From the NCBI GenBank assembly GCA_001766655.1, contig MJCC01000019.1, positions 5,138 through 47,104 on the forward strand: a DNA stretch of 41,967 bases. The letters are read 5' to 3'. The translations under genes and the position numbers were made by a program. Source of the DNA: Phytomonas francai (taxonomy: Eukaryota; Euglenozoa; Kinetoplastea; Trypanosomatida; Trypanosomatidae). Positions 1-9,839 of this stretch are shown piece by piece. Under the pieces are notes generated by a model. The model was not told the origin of the DNA. It was given only the letters and a program-made list of their open reading frames with translations, and searched no databases. How positions within the stretch are numbered: the stretch's first letter is position 1; each line of letters starts with the position of its first letter.

Positions 1-3000
1 CGGTGGCCATCAGCTGCTTCGCGCTCTCCTCCAGCTGTGCGACGAGCTCCTCGTGGGCGAGGGCCTCCTCGCCCGCAACGTGCTGCGCGGCTATGCCCAA
101 GCGCGCGTCCTGCTCGTCCTGCACCAAGGCGTCCCGGTACGCGGCCTCCTCGTCCGAGACGTGCTTCTGTGTCACATTTATCTCTTCGCCTCCCTTGCCT
201 TCTTGTGTATTAGTAAGAAGAGATACGCCTTTTTGATGTATGTTCTCTTCTTTTGGCAAGAGAAATTTGTCAGCTAGTTGATCTACACGTTCCCGAATAT
301 TTGTATGGAGTATTGCGGCATCTGAATTTGTAGGGTTGTAATTCGTTGTCCTGAGTATTTCAGCATATTCGCTAATCATCCCCTGAATAGTAGCATCGTT
401 GTCTATGTCCAGCATGTGAACTGCGACTCCACGTCGGCATGGGTAAATAAGGTACGGATGGCGCTCGAGGACTGCGGCGTTGCGGGTCATTTCCCTGTTG
501 ATGTTATCCCGGTAAATTTTTGATGCTTGTTGGAGACTATGTAATATTTGTCCTCTGGATGTAGCTGATTGTGTGGAGAAGATATTCCTTAAGTTAATTT
601 GAGCAAGTTCGACACCACCAATACTTTCAGGGGCACCTGGGCAGCGTGTTATGATGAGTTTCCTATTTTTGATGCATTGGCGTGCCTTTTCTTGAACGAT
701 CGTGTTGAATCGTTCTTCTATCTCATCGTGTTTATTTCTGTCATGTGTCAATATAGAGTTAGAAGGGCTGCGTTGCTGATCGATGAGATTGTTTACCAAA
801 CGTCTGTTCTCTCTCAAGAAGTAGTATAAATTCAGTTCGCCGAGGAAGACATTGTCAGCAGGAACTAGCGGCAGAAACGGATACTGTTCAAGCGCGTTTT
901 CAAGATTGGCTGCATGGTTTACCCGGTAAGTGTACACTTCTCTGCTCAAATTCTCAATGTGGGCCCGCTGCTCTGCTGCTAAAGATTGATCCACACCCTC
1001 ACAGGAGGGCGCTGAATCTAAATTCAGATCCAACCACAGTGCATTCTCGAGTGGAAGTTGTATCGATGCGTGTGCCTGTGCGAGCTTTTTTTCCTGTATG
1101 AGCATAGATGCTGCAATGTTACTTACGAAGGTATTCATTTTGTCCTCAATGCGCCTCAATGCAGCGTTGTCGGTGTCCCACTCGTCGGCTAGAAGACTAT
1201 CATGCTGTTGTTGCAGCTCGTTGAAGTGCTTGTCTAACAAGAATGGGATGAAGCTGAGATGAATGCCGTGATGGCGCCTCAAAAGATATGGAAATGCGCC
1301 CTCCACGTACGTACGGCGGCGGTAACAGCCTGCTATGGCTTTGTCGAGATGCGACGCTAGTTGTAGCAAGCGGTAATACATTCTTGCCTCAACGGACTTC
1401 GCGTCCAACATGCGATTCTCCCTGAGGGCACACTGGTGCTCCTTGTACAAAGACGTATAAAATGGATCGGCTATTGAGGGAAGGCACTGTTGTATGCTCA
1501 AAAGATCAATAATTTCATTGGCACCTGGGTACATTTCTTTTATGTGATCCAAATCCCAGTTGGCGCGTGCGGCACGCTGAATTTCCGCTGCGATCCAGTC
1601 GGGTGAGGCGTCGGAAATGTGTAAGCTGTTCCTCCAAGGCTTTAATGGGTCTTCGAACAGGTGGCTGAGGTCTTGGTGATGAATCCTCTCCCGGAGGGTG
1701 GGAAAGCGGGTATGTATTTCCTCGTCATCGATGTGTCGCTGGAGACTGACCACGCAGTAACGTTCACAGATGGCATGCGCCGCGACGGTGATTTCATACG
1801 TGATCGCCTCCATCCTATGCGCAGAAACCCCTGTGTCAATCCCATGCTTATAGATATTCAGTAAATCGCGTAAATAGATGCTCCGTGACAATTCCGCACA
1901 TGGCGTGCGAAAGAGAAACGCGTGTGGCACGAGCTGGGTGAGTGCGGAGTACCAAGACCACGTGTTCTGCTCAAGGATATCCACTCGCTCTTTTATCTCT
2001 GATATTGCAAACCGCAACTCCTCTTTTGGGGCTTTATGGGTAATCAATCTTTGACGCCGCTCTGCAAGCTCCATAAAGTGTGCATCCGTCAGGACATGCT
2101 CCCAGTGCAGTGGTAAAAGCAGATTCACAAAACGTCCATAGCGATCGATGAAGTATCCCTCTAGGCGATGAATGTAAGCGCGCTGCATCTTTTCTGCCTC
2201 TGCGCGGTGCTGGACATACAAGACGGCTTTTCGCTCAATAAGCTTTCTTTGCCTCGTCGATGGCTTTGACGCCTGCCATTGTTGTATGATTGCGTTGAAG
2301 TGGCGGTCTGCCGTCAGCGCAAGGCTCTCGACGTAGACACCGTTCGTTGCCTGGAGTGGGAGGAAAGGGTACTCCTTTAGGGTTTCCCCTTCAGTAAGTT
2401 GACGAAATAGCTCTCCCACTCGTATCCTCATCTTTGCCTCAATTTCTGTTGCGTCGGGCGCATCGGCCGCGACACGAGCTCGTTCTCGGGCTAACCCGAC
2501 GAAGGCTTCATCTTCCAGCAGTCGGATATCATCCCACGGCATTTCCTCGCCCCACTCCCCATGTTCCCATTTCAGAAACGGGTAGCGCCGTAGCACACCC
2601 CTCTCCGGCGGATCCGCCGAAGCAGCTGCAGCGTCCTTCAACCTCATCAACTCCTCCAGAATTTTTAAGTTTTGGAGATAGCCAACATACTCTGGGTCCT
2701 CCAGGGGCACCCCTGCAGCCGTAAAAGCCTCACCGGCAGCCCGTAAAGCCTCCTCAGCTGCTCCATAGTGCTTCCATTCAATTTCTAGTGCAGCATGCTT
2801 ATTTAAAACAACGGCGTGGGCCTTACTGTTGTACCCACAGTATAACACTGCACACTTTTCTGCATCTTCTATCAGCTTCAGGCATTCGGTCCCATATTTC
2901 TCCAAGTCCCAGCAACGGTAGACTTCTGCCACATTCAACAGTAAGGCGGGTAATTCAGTGGCGAATGTTGATTTCTTTTTACACAGCTCGATAGCTGTGA

Positions 3001-5113
3001 GAAGGACCTCAATGGACTCTTCGTAGAGACCTTCTTGTTTTAGCTGCAACCCGAGCTCTAAAAGATGCCGAACAAAGAGCTCGGAGACCCAGCTGATGTT
3101 GCTTAGCCTAATTGAATGGGCCACAAGCGATTGGGTGTGAACGGAGCAGGAAGGTAGCAGCTGCTTGCATCTAAACAAGCCGAGGTATGGCTGGAGATGA
3201 AGCCATGCGCCGTGCTCAGAACAAAGATAGCTTGGAAGCTTGCAAATCGCAGTATTGAAGTGCACAATACATTCCTCCACGCATTCATGCAGAAAGAGAG
3301 GATCGGAAGGGGGGGAATCTTCACAAGACTTCAATAACCAAAAGCCATACTCAATGTGGCACCGCGCCTGGGTTGTGGGACAGCATAGCCGTTCGTAGGC
3401 TTCTACCACGGCGGTGAAATGATGCCGGCCCTCCCGCACGTGGTCCGTCTGCTGGCTACTGACGCATACATCGCACAAGTTTCGTTCCATCGCCCATAGC
3501 ACAAATTCCGCTCTGCCCTTTCGCCCGCGGTTCGCCACCGCCGCCTCCCTTGCGATCCTCACAGCCTCGTTGAAGTTGCCCTTCCAGCGCGCAACACGGC
3601 AGCAAAGCGGAAGGCAGAACGCGTACCAGTGCGTGTCATCCGTTCTCACAGTGCGATATAATTTGGCCAAATGTACGACCGCCTTCGGGTCCAAAAGATG
3701 CGGAATGACACTGCAGTTGGCGAAGACGGTCCACTCCATCTCGCCACTAGTACCCTTTCCGCGTGCACCAAGCATCCTACAGACTCGCTCGACGATTAAG
3801 GCGCGCCAGATATGGCGTTTTGTTGTCAACACTTCAATAAAACCACTGTCCTCGTCAACAATACCATATTTGCGAGCTACCAGGTCAAGAAAGGTCGCCT
3901 GGAAAAGGCCTTTCTCCTTGAATACATGGGAAAGATTTATGAACAATGTTTTCGCCAGTTCATTCTCATCATATGCGATGCGCTTCCCCTGAACTGCAAT
4001 ATAGAACTCCTGCTTGACGGTACGGCAAAGCATTTCACAGCATACTACATCCATAATGGAATCCATATTCGAATCACTGTATCGGTTGCTCATCTTCAAA
4101 CGGCAGACCACCTGCTTTAAGAGACACAAATTCACCCCATATTCGTGAAGGAGTGTGCACAAACTGCTCATCCTCTTAGGTAGTGGGAAATTCGTACTGC
4201 AGCAAACTGAGATGATAGCCTGTTGCACAACCGCGCAATCCAGCACCTCGAGCGTGTTTGTGACGCCCTCTGTGACACAGCAACACAGTTGCAACATCTC
4301 CTGCCGCTTCATGATGGTGTCGCCCGTGAAAAGTGGGATCAGTGTGGCGTTGCAGTTTGTCACATAATATCGTCCATCTAATGACCGGTAAACCTCTAAG
4401 GTCTGGTTGGAAGAAAAGGGAATGTGAAGGGCTTCGGAAATGAATGCCAGTTCGCCCTCAACTTCGCTATCATTAGTTGAATCGTGGCCATAAAGACGCT
4501 CGGGGGTCGGTGGCATAGGGACTAGCGCCTGCGCCAGCACTGGCATGCCACGGTAGTAGAACATTACGGAAAGAGGCACCGTGAGCAAATGACTGTTGCT
4601 CTGCAAAATGCCACACAACGAACTGATGTAATTCCTTCCAGAGCGGCTGTCTGGAAGCACACGAAAGAATATGTTTCTCACGCGAAAACACTGAACAAAT
4701 TTGGGTAACTCGTGGGGCATGTCATCATCCAGTTGGACAATCTTTCGCACGGTAGCCGCGGCCTCGGCTTTGAATTCGGTCTCGATTTTATAAAGTTTCG
4801 CTTTGCGCTGTTCCGCAAGCTCAAGGGTACAGACATCCATCTCCCATGCTAGCTGAAACTCGGCGTTCCAGTTTCGGCCCTCTGAGGTTATACTGGAACA
4901 GGCCTCCAAATACGGCTTCGGGGCCCTTTTCTGAGCTGGAAAACAAGGAAACTTCCATATGGAAAGGCGATCCTCGGTTGAGTGCTGACTTCTCGCAGGG
5001 CATGAAATGCCACTGTGGCCCTTTGTAGATAAATAGGCAGCGGGGATGTCACCGAGGTGGAGCTTCGATCTCACACGCTTTCTCTCAAGCGTACTGGGGG
5101 TGTTTGACTTCAT
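1..5113 (-). CDS. Large repeat protein, C-terminally cut by window edge
   Basis: An open frame of at least 1704 codons runs from an ATG at 5113 to the left edge with no stop that I found; the true C-terminus lies outside. I cannot assign a function. Roughly residues 680-790 look like TPR-type helical pairs. From about residue 840 to 1560 there is a degenerate module of about 70-80 residues, each opening with a YPFL-like motif (YPFLK, YPFLP, HPYLI, FPYLL), followed by a spaced leucine or acidic stretch and a charged helix. After about residue 1600 the chain is Glu/Ala-rich and probably coiled coil. Similar YPFL-type modules occur, from memory, in very large kinetoplastid proteins, some of them calpain-like; no calpain core is visible here. 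The start is supported by a pyrimidine tract and AG at 5320-5356. It is probably structural or cytoskeletal, which is inference. Confidence 0.8.
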   Translation of the reverse strand, partial: MKSNTPSTLERKRVRSKLHLGDIPAAYLSTKGHSGISCPARSQHSTEDRLSIWKFPCFPAQKRAPKPYLEACSSITSEGRNWNAEFQLAWEMDVCTLELAEQRKAKLYKIETEFKAEAAATVRKIVQLDDDMPHELPKFVQCFRVRNIFFRVLPDSRSGRNYISSLCGILQSNSHLLTVPLSVMFYYRGMPVLAQALVPMPPTPERLYGHDSTNDSEVEGELAFISEALHIPFSSNQTLEVYRSLDGRYYVTNCNATLIPLFTGDTIMKRQEMLQLCCCVTEGVTNTLEVLDCAVVQQAIISVCCSTNFPLPKRMSSLCTLLHEYGVNLCLLKQVVCRLKMSNRYSDSNMDSIMDVVCCEMLCRTVKQEFYIAVQGKRIAYDENELAKTLFINLSHVFKEKGLFQATFLDLVARKYGIVDEDSGFIEVLTTKRHIWRALIVERVCRMLGARGKGTSGEMEWTVFANCSVIPHLLDPKAVVHLAKLYRTVRTDDTHWYAFCLPLCCRVARWKGNFNEAVRIAREAAVANRGRKGRAEFVLWAMERNLCDVCVSSQQTDHVREGRHHFTAVVEAYERLCCPTTQARCHIEYGFWLLKSCEDSPPSDPLFLHECVEECIVHFNTAICKLPSYLCSEHGAWLHLQPYLGLFRCKQLLPSCSVHTQSLVAHSIRLSNISWVSELFVRHLLELGLQLKQEGLYEESIEVLLTAIELCKKKSTFATELPALLLNVAEVYRCWDLEKYGTECLKLIEDAEKCAVLYCGYNSKAHAVVLNKHAALEIEWKHYGAAEEALRAAGEAFTAAGVPLEDPEYVGYLQNLKILEELMRLKDAAAASADPPERGVLRRYPFLKWEHGEWGEEMPWDDIRLLEDEAFVGLARERARVAADAPDATEIEAKMRIRVGELFRQLTEGETLKEYPFLPLQATNGVYVESLALTADRHFNAIIQQWQASKPSTRQRKLIERKAVLYVQHRAEAEKMQRAYIHRLEGYFIDRYGRFVNLLLPLHWEHVLTDAHFMELAERRQRLITHKAPKEELRFAISEIKERVDILEQNTWSWYSALTQLVPHAFLFRTPCAELSRSIYLRDLLNIYKHGIDTGVSAHRMEAITYEITVAAHAICERYCVVSLQRHIDDEEIHTRFPTLRERIHHQDLSHLFEDPLKPWRNSLHISDASPDWIAAEIQRAARANWDLDHIKEMYPGANEIIDLLSIQQCLPSIADPFYTSLYKEHQCALRENRMLDAKSVEARMYYRLLQLASHLDKAIAGCYRRRTYVEGAFPYLLRRHHGIHLSFIPFLLDKHFNELQQQHDSLLADEWDTDNAALRRIEDKMNTFVSNIAASMLIQEKKLAQAHASIQLPLENALWLDLNLDSAPSCEGVDQSLAAEQRAHIENLSREVYTYRVNHAANLENALEQYPFLPLVPADNVFLGELNLYYFLRENRRLVNNLIDQQRSPSNSILTHDRNKHDEIEERFNTIVQEKARQCIKNRKLIITRCPGAPESIGGVELAQINLRNIFSTQSATSRGQILHSLQQASKIYRDNINREMTRNAAVLERHPYLIYPCRRGVAVHMLDIDNDATIQGMISEYAEILRTTNYNPTNSDAAILHTNIRERVDQLADKFLLPKEENIHQKGVSLLTNTQEGKGGEEINVTQKHVSDEEAAYRDALVQDEQDARLGIAAQHVAGEEALAHEELVAQLEESAKQLMAT
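430..2600 (-). repeat. Degenerate 70-80 residue protein repeats within the large protein
   Basis: Reading the minus-strand frame, YPFL-like module starts fall near 2586, 2372, 2160, 1920, 1710, 1535, 1290, 1050, 885, 625 and 455. Most spacings are about 200-245 bases, with some shorter. Conservation is at the protein level only and DNA identity between copies is low, so the array is old. Confidence 0.55.
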
Positions 5114-5485
5114 TATTACCTCCAAAACTGATTTTATTTTCGCTTAGATCAGGAAGGGTATATTCACATAAAAAATAGTAATAATAACAGTAATAACGTT
5201 CAAGCAGTTGAAAATCGATTTAGTTTTCTTTTTTTTTTTTACCGAGAATAAAAAGAGCAAACCTAAAACTTAAAAGAAAAGTCTCCTAAAGTGAATGCAA
5301 TTCCTAGTGCTATCTTATACTGAAGAGGAATGAAAAACGAGGGAAAGGGAAAAGAGCGTTATGAACAACCTCAGCGACGCACCCTCATAAATGATATTAC
5401 ACAAGCACAGGCAAGGAAAGACGCCCTTCCATCTAATTTCTACTAGACAGGAAGGAAGGAAGACAATGAAGAGGCATAAAATTGC
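5114..5485. other. Intergenic spacer with trans-splice signals
   Basis: No coding potential seen. It carries the 3' flank of the Prp31-like gene and the 5' flank of the large repeat protein, including A/T homopolymer runs. Confidence 0.7.
5320..5356 (-). promoter_or_regulatory. Predicted trans-splice acceptor for the large repeat gene
   Basis: The minus strand has an almost pure pyrimidine tract from 5356 down to 5322, ending in CTTCAG with the AG at 5321-5320. This would leave a 5' UTR of about 206 bases before the ATG at 5113. Confidence 0.55.
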
Positions 5486-6214
5486 CTACAATGTAATACC
5501 AAAAAGATCACCGTACTCATCATCGCTGCTGCTCTGATTAACACGTTGCCGCTTTCGAGATTCTTTTTCAAGTTGCTTCTCCTGCTCCTTCATAAAGGTA
5601 GCGCGTAACTCTGCATTTTGCAGCCTCTCCTCGCGTTGCACCTCCTCACTGACACCCATCTTTATCCGTGAAAACGCACGCTCAATAACACCCGAAGCAT
5701 CCTTTTCGCTTTCACGCTTCCTGCGCTCCCTCACGCCACCACGCCTCTGTTTAGGTGGTTCGCCGCGCTTGTGGACTTCAGGCACTGGAAGCGCCTGCGT
5801 ATCGACGACACTAACTTTACCCTCCTTGAGGAGCCTTTCAAAGGCTGCATCCAGCTTTTCGAGCTCGGCTGCACCCATGGCACCGTCTGGGGAGCCACCG
5901 CAAAGATCTGTCTTCACGGACAGCACGCACTTTCGGCTCAGCAGGGCGAGTGCTTTCTGAGCGGCCTTGAGGCAGTCCGCCCTGACTTCGGTATCCCCGA
6001 AGTGCTTCACAAAAATAGGTGCATCAACTAAAAATCCTCCCATTAACTGCCTAGCCCTCGCGGCATCCTCGACGTTGTTGAACTCTTCCAAACCAAGATG
6101 ACGCAATGAGCTATCACTAAGCTTCACAATCCCCACCAAACCTCCAGATTTCGCCAGAAGCTTTTCGCAGATAGAAGGGCCCACAAGCTTCTCTAGATTG
6201 GGGGCGGAACTCAT
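5486..6214 (-). CDS. PRP31: Prp31-like U4/U6 snRNP protein (Nop domain plus Prp31 C-terminus), short N-terminus
   Basis: A 242-residue protein from the first ATG at 6214. Prp31 is a U4/U6 di-snRNP protein needed to form the tri-snRNP in the nucleus. Residues 1-130 resemble the second half of the Nop domain: an APNL segment, a following GGL loop and a helical block. Residues 155-168 match the basic Prp31 C-terminal signature (KQRRGGVRERRKRE), and the chain ends in a charged helix and an acidic SSSDDEYGD tail. The NOSIC and coiled-coil half seen in other Prp31 proteins (usually near 500 residues) is absent. The frame continues upstream only to a GTG at 6280 and is closed by TAG at 6325. The missing part could be a genuine loss, a frameshift, or an assembly error; too little room (about 350 bases) exists before the next gene to hold it. 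Identity is likely, completeness is not. Confidence 0.75.
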   Translation of the reverse strand: MSSAPNLEKLVGPSICEKLLAKSGGLVGIVKLSDSSLRHLGLEEFNNVEDAARARQLMGGFLVDAPIFVKHFGDTEVRADCLKAAQKALALLSRKCVLSVKTDLCGGSPDGAMGAAELEKLDAAFERLLKEGKVSVVDTQALPVPEVHKRGEPPKQRRGGVRERRKRESEKDASGVIERAFSRIKMGVSEEVQREERLQNAELRATFMKEQEKQLEKESRKRQRVNQSSSDDEYGDLFGITL

Positions 6215-6560
6215 TACGGCTAATAATATGTCTATAAGTACCTTTAGGTGGGAACTAAGGAATGGGAACGAGCTATCCACCTCTGTGGTATAAGAACAAT
6301 CGGAGGTGGCTTGCGTTGTTTGCTAAGCCAATTAAAAAGAATCTTTGAGGCTGAGTAATACAGAGTTGGAGCAATCAATAATAACCATAGGATGATCCAC
6401 GAACTTATTTTTTTTTTACATATAGATATAGAACTGCGCACTCTGCTCACTTCTTGCCTGAATGAGACACCAATTTCGGAAGCTCAAAATTACAGGGAAA
6501 TAGTATTTGTAGAAGAAAAACAATTAAACGCTCTTTTAGTGAATTAATGAGAGACCGAAA
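6215..6560. other. Intergenic spacer upstream of the Prp31-like gene
   Basis: About 350 bases. On the minus strand a weak pyrimidine run ends in CTTAG near 6323-6337 and could be the splice acceptor. The only open frame here (6244-6450, minus) starts with GTG and has no recognisable Prp31 N-terminal sequence. Confidence 0.5.
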
Positions 6561-7874
6561 TCATGAGCCAAGCCTGCGCTTCTTCTTTAGCCGTCCCGGA
6601 TCGCTATTTTTCTGCCTCTCGGAAAGGGCTTTCAGCTCAGCAAAGAGTTTATCACAGTCTTGTTGTAGCTGCTGGTTTTTTACGCGTTCCACTATGAGAC
6701 GGCTCGCCCTATCAAACTCGAAGATCGAAGTCGATGGTGAAATATCACCTCTAGCTTTAGCTGCAAAAAGGCAGAGATCAGCCCAGCGAGGGCTACTAAA
6801 GCGTGGATATGCCTTCCAGGGTTGGTTTGAGATGTTCAATTGCGGCGTGTGGTGGTCCTTCGCAGACCAGCTCTCCCAAAGTAAGGGCAAGCTATCCTTA
6901 AGTTTAGGTTCAAGGTCCAGGTGCGCACCTACGCAGAAATGGGTTACCTCGTCTGGCAAGCTAGCCTGAGTCTTTGTAATGGGACTATAGATCCCAACGC
7001 TTGCGGTACAACAACCTGGTGCAATGGTCCAGCGCACAAGACCTACAGGCGCATCCCCTCTTTCTCCGCCCTTCGCATCATCTAGTGATCGGTTGGCAAT
7101 AGTACCCACTACGGACCCATCCTCCTCACACACGTCCAGATTTTGGAAATATTCGCCGGCGGCTGTCGTGCTCACGATCACGTCCTCCGAGTTCGTCCAA
7201 GAGTAGAAGCTGACCCAGGGTCGCTGGTTGTCGGAGCTCCTATCGGTGCCATTCGTCTCGAGTCCAGAGGCTCGACTAGGCCGCAGGCCGTAGAATAGAT
7301 CCACTCGCACCAGCCGTCTTCCGGCAACATAGCAGCACGTCTCATCGGGAGACAGTGCGAGGCAACGTGAGGGGAAACCGACACGAACGGACCCCACCAA
7401 CGCGTCCTCCTTCTTGTCTCCGTGAAGGACGTCGTGCAGAAGAACAAGCCCGTCGATACTCAGGGAGGCCAATGTGCGATCATCGCTGAAAAAGACAGCC
7501 GCTACGACCGGGAGCGTATGGCCCGTGAAGCGCTGATGGGGCATCGTGCGTTCTTTTGAAAAAATAGAGGCCAATGTAATCACACAACATGCCCCGTCGT
7601 GTCCGGTTGAAGCCACTAAAGAGGACGAGTTCGGGGCGAAACTGTAAACTGGGCCGTGATGCAGCCGCTGTATAAAAACTAATGTGCCGTAAGGGGAGTC
7701 ATCACCGCTTTCAGAATGATAGTAAGCGAGCACGCCACCCCTGTCCGTGCCCACCCATGTAAGGGCACGTCCCAGACCCGATCGCACGCAGCTCACAACA
7801 TGACGAGTGCTGGGATCGTCTTTTGCAAACACTGCCGCGGAGGACCTCAGCTCTTCCATAGACTTGCTCACCAT
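6561..7874 (-). CDS. WD40 protein resembling IPI3/WDR18 (Rix1 complex, 60S biogenesis)
   Basis: A 437-residue protein from ATG 7874; the open frame extends 12 codons further only through a TTG, so ATG is chosen. Blades are visible through segments such as GHTLPVVAAVFF, LASLSIDGLVLLHDV and a GSVRVGFPSRCLALSP-type strand followed by YVAGRRLVRVDLF. That last order (fall-back strand, D-E-x-x-x-Y-V-x-G, then VDLF) is typical of Ipi3/WDR18, which with Rix1 and Ipi1 helps mature the ITS2 side of the pre-60S particle in the nucleus. The C-terminus is a charged helix (residues about 385-430) ending in a basic KKKRRLGS tail, also as in that family. Assignment rests on remembered family pattern; another WD40 protein remains possible. 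Confidence 0.65.
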   Translation of the reverse strand: MVSKSMEELRSSAAVFAKDDPSTRHVVSCVRSGLGRALTWVGTDRGGVLAYYHSESGDDSPYGTLVFIQRLHHGPVYSFAPNSSSLVASTGHDGACCVITLASIFSKERTMPHQRFTGHTLPVVAAVFFSDDRTLASLSIDGLVLLHDVLHGDKKEDALVGSVRVGFPSRCLALSPDETCCYVAGRRLVRVDLFYGLRPSRASGLETNGTDRSSDNQRPWVSFYSWTNSEDVIVSTTAAGEYFQNLDVCEEDGSVVGTIANRSLDDAKGGERGDAPVGLVRWTIAPGCCTASVGIYSPITKTQASLPDEVTHFCVGAHLDLEPKLKDSLPLLWESWSAKDHHTPQLNISNQPWKAYPRFSSPRWADLCLFAAKARGDISPSTSIFEFDRASRLIVERVKNQQLQQDCDKLFAELKALSERQKNSDPGRLKKKRRLGS

Positions 7875-8411
7875 TTTGGACCTATAAAGTATGGGAACAG
7901 TAGGATTCAATGGGCTTCGAGAGAAAAATCGGTACAGTGCGAGGGAAAGTTAGATAAAGTGTAAAGTGACAGATAAAAAGAAAGAAAAGAGAGAAAGAAA
8001 CGTCTGTATGGAAGCGATATGTAGCCTCCGAGTCTGAGGGCTAAACGGTTAGACAGTGGTGACGCATTGAATTTGCCTCTGTATGGTTACGTTCTGAATA
8101 GCTTTTATCGCATCCTGAAAGTGTTAAACAACTAAAGAAGAATAGCACCTCTAAATTTACACCCACCCACCCCTTGTATTTTTTTACCAATAAGAGAACC
8201 GAGAAACTACGCTGAAAATGTCAGGCACCGATGCGAGCTACAATATACTTTATAATGTGTCAAAAACAGTAAATTTTATCCAAAAATATCAGGAAAGTCG
8301 TTATATTCCACGGTTGCGTGTGTGAGTAGTGTTGTCTGTACGTGCTTTTTTACCCCTTCCCAACGCAACGATGTATCCTTAGGAAAACGCCTTTTCGCAT
8401 CCCTAATGGGA
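7875..8411. other. Intergenic spacer between prohibitin and the WD40 gene
   Basis: About 540 bases with no gene seen. It contains the purine-rich block on the plus strand (pyrimidine on the minus) that fits the splice signal for the WD40 gene. Confidence 0.7.
7915..8000 (-). promoter_or_regulatory. Predicted trans-splice acceptor for the WD40 gene
   Basis: The minus strand is nearly pure pyrimidine from 8000 to 7975. The first AG after it is at 7916-7915 (TCTCGAAG), giving a 40-base 5' UTR. Confidence 0.5.
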
Positions 8412-9227
8412 TCACTTCGCCTTCTGTGACATATCGAGAATCATGCTGTTGCCTGAAGGGACAAAGGTCGTGTTGGGCATCGGCGCGAGCTGATTCGCCA
8501 CCTCGACAGCCGCCTCAATGCGGCGGAGGTCGAGAAGGCCCGGACCGGACTTCTGGATCGCTTCGGATACCAATCGAGCTGACTCCGCTTCTCCTTCAGC
8601 ACGAACAACGGCCGCGCGACGCTTCTGTTCATTCTCCATGACTACATAGCGATAACGCTCAGCCTCTTGCTGTGCCACCTGTTTCTGCTCAACAGCCGCC
8701 ATGAAGTCGTGGCCGAACTGGATGTCCACAAGTGAAAGGTCCTCGATCACGAGGCCGAACTGGCCGACCTTTTCCTGCATGAGCTGGTACACACGCGTGG
8801 AGACGGCGTCGCGCTTCTGGATAAGCTCCTCGGCTTTGTATTCCGCCACAACCGCCTTCAGTATTTCGTTGCTCACGGAGGGAAGGATGCGCTCGTCGTA
8901 ATCTATGCCAAAGGTACGGTAAATCTGCGGAAGCCGATCGGTAATGGGACGGAACAACACGCGCAAACGAATATTGACCATCTGAAGATCCTTTGTACCC
9001 GTCATCGTCTGCAGTGTGCGGGGGCGAATACGAATGTTAAAGCGCTTCACGTCATCCAGCCACAAGATGCGCCATTGAATACCCTCGCCATAGACCGAAT
9101 GCTTCAGGCCGCTGATTTTGTTGTAAAGAATACAGGCCTCGCCCGGGTACACCACAAAGCAACAGCTGTAGATCCCTACACCCGCTGCAGCTGCGCCAAT
9201 TGCAATTTTCTGAAACAGTTTCGACAT
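8412..9227 (-). CDS. PHB1: Prohibitin 1
   Basis: A 271-residue protein, the usual PHB1 length. Prohibitins 1 and 2 form ring complexes in the mitochondrial inner membrane that scaffold proteases and respiratory assembly. A hydrophobic N-terminal anchor (about residues 7-28) is followed by the SPFH/PHB domain, with TGTKDLQMVNIRLRVLFRP, then YDERILPSVSNEILKAVVAEY, and the coiled coil beginning at EQKQVAQQEAERYR. The C-terminal segment GLLDLRRIEAA fits PHB1 rather than PHB2, which has a longer basic tail. The start ATG at 9227 gives the expected N-terminus and lies 72 bases below a strong pyrimidine-AG signal. Very confident in the family; PHB1 over PHB2 is a sequence-pattern judgement. Confidence 0.93.
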   Translation of the reverse strand: MSKLFQKIAIGAAAAGVGIYSCCFVVYPGEACILYNKISGLKHSVYGEGIQWRILWLDDVKRFNIRIRPRTLQTMTGTKDLQMVNIRLRVLFRPITDRLPQIYRTFGIDYDERILPSVSNEILKAVVAEYKAEELIQKRDAVSTRVYQLMQEKVGQFGLVIEDLSLVDIQFGHDFMAAVEQKQVAQQEAERYRYVVMENEQKRRAAVVRAEGEAESARLVSEAIQKSGPGLLDLRRIEAAVEVANQLAPMPNTTFVPSGNSMILDMSQKAK

Positions 9228-9839
9228 TTCCCACGGAACCCAAAGGGAGCGGGGAGGGAAAGAAGAAAAAGGATGATGAGAAATATAGATCTATTAATAC
9301 TATCCATGGAAAAAAAAAAAAGGGAAAAAAAGGAAGCCTGCTTGATTGCTTTGCACACGACTTAGTAATACAATAAATCCCAACCGCAATAAGGTTTGCC
9401 TGGTGATTTAGGGGGTACCCCTCAGCATGGAAAAATACTGCGCGCCAATTAGAGGACACCAATCAAACATTTCGCTCCCACCCAACCCATCTCACCTCTT
9501 TTCTCTTTCCTTTTTTCTTCTTTTTCTTCCTTTTTGTGGTGGATAAAAAGTTGTTTTTGTGGTATGAACTTGAATAATTATCGTGGCCAAATAAACAGAG
9601 CTCGGCACTCTGATCAACACAAGTGAAGATAGTTCGCAGCAAATTATGCTTAACTTAAAAAGGAAACCAAAGACTTAAGCGTTTATATTGATAACAGGTG
9701 GTGTTTAAACAAATAAATAAACATATCCCATGTCACGAAAAAAAGAAAAGGAACCCCAAAATGCTTTGTCGAAATTCCTTTAAACTCGCGTTTCGGCTAT
9801 AAACGGTTGGAAGCGGGAGCGCGCCGCAAAAGGAAGGTC
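9228..9839. other. Intergenic spacer between eIF4G and prohibitin
   Basis: About 610 bases, AT-rich, with several homopolymer runs. No gene seen. Confidence 0.7.
9300..9336 (-). promoter_or_regulatory. Predicted trans-splice acceptor for prohibitin
   Basis: The minus strand is a 29-base pure pyrimidine tract from 9336 to 9308, followed by the first AG at 9301-9300. The implied 5' UTR is 72 bases. Confidence 0.6.

Noticed and set aside
6244..6450. 68-codon minus-strand frame as a missing Prp31 N-terminus
   Set aside because: Starts with GTG, is in another frame and shows no NOSIC-like sequence.
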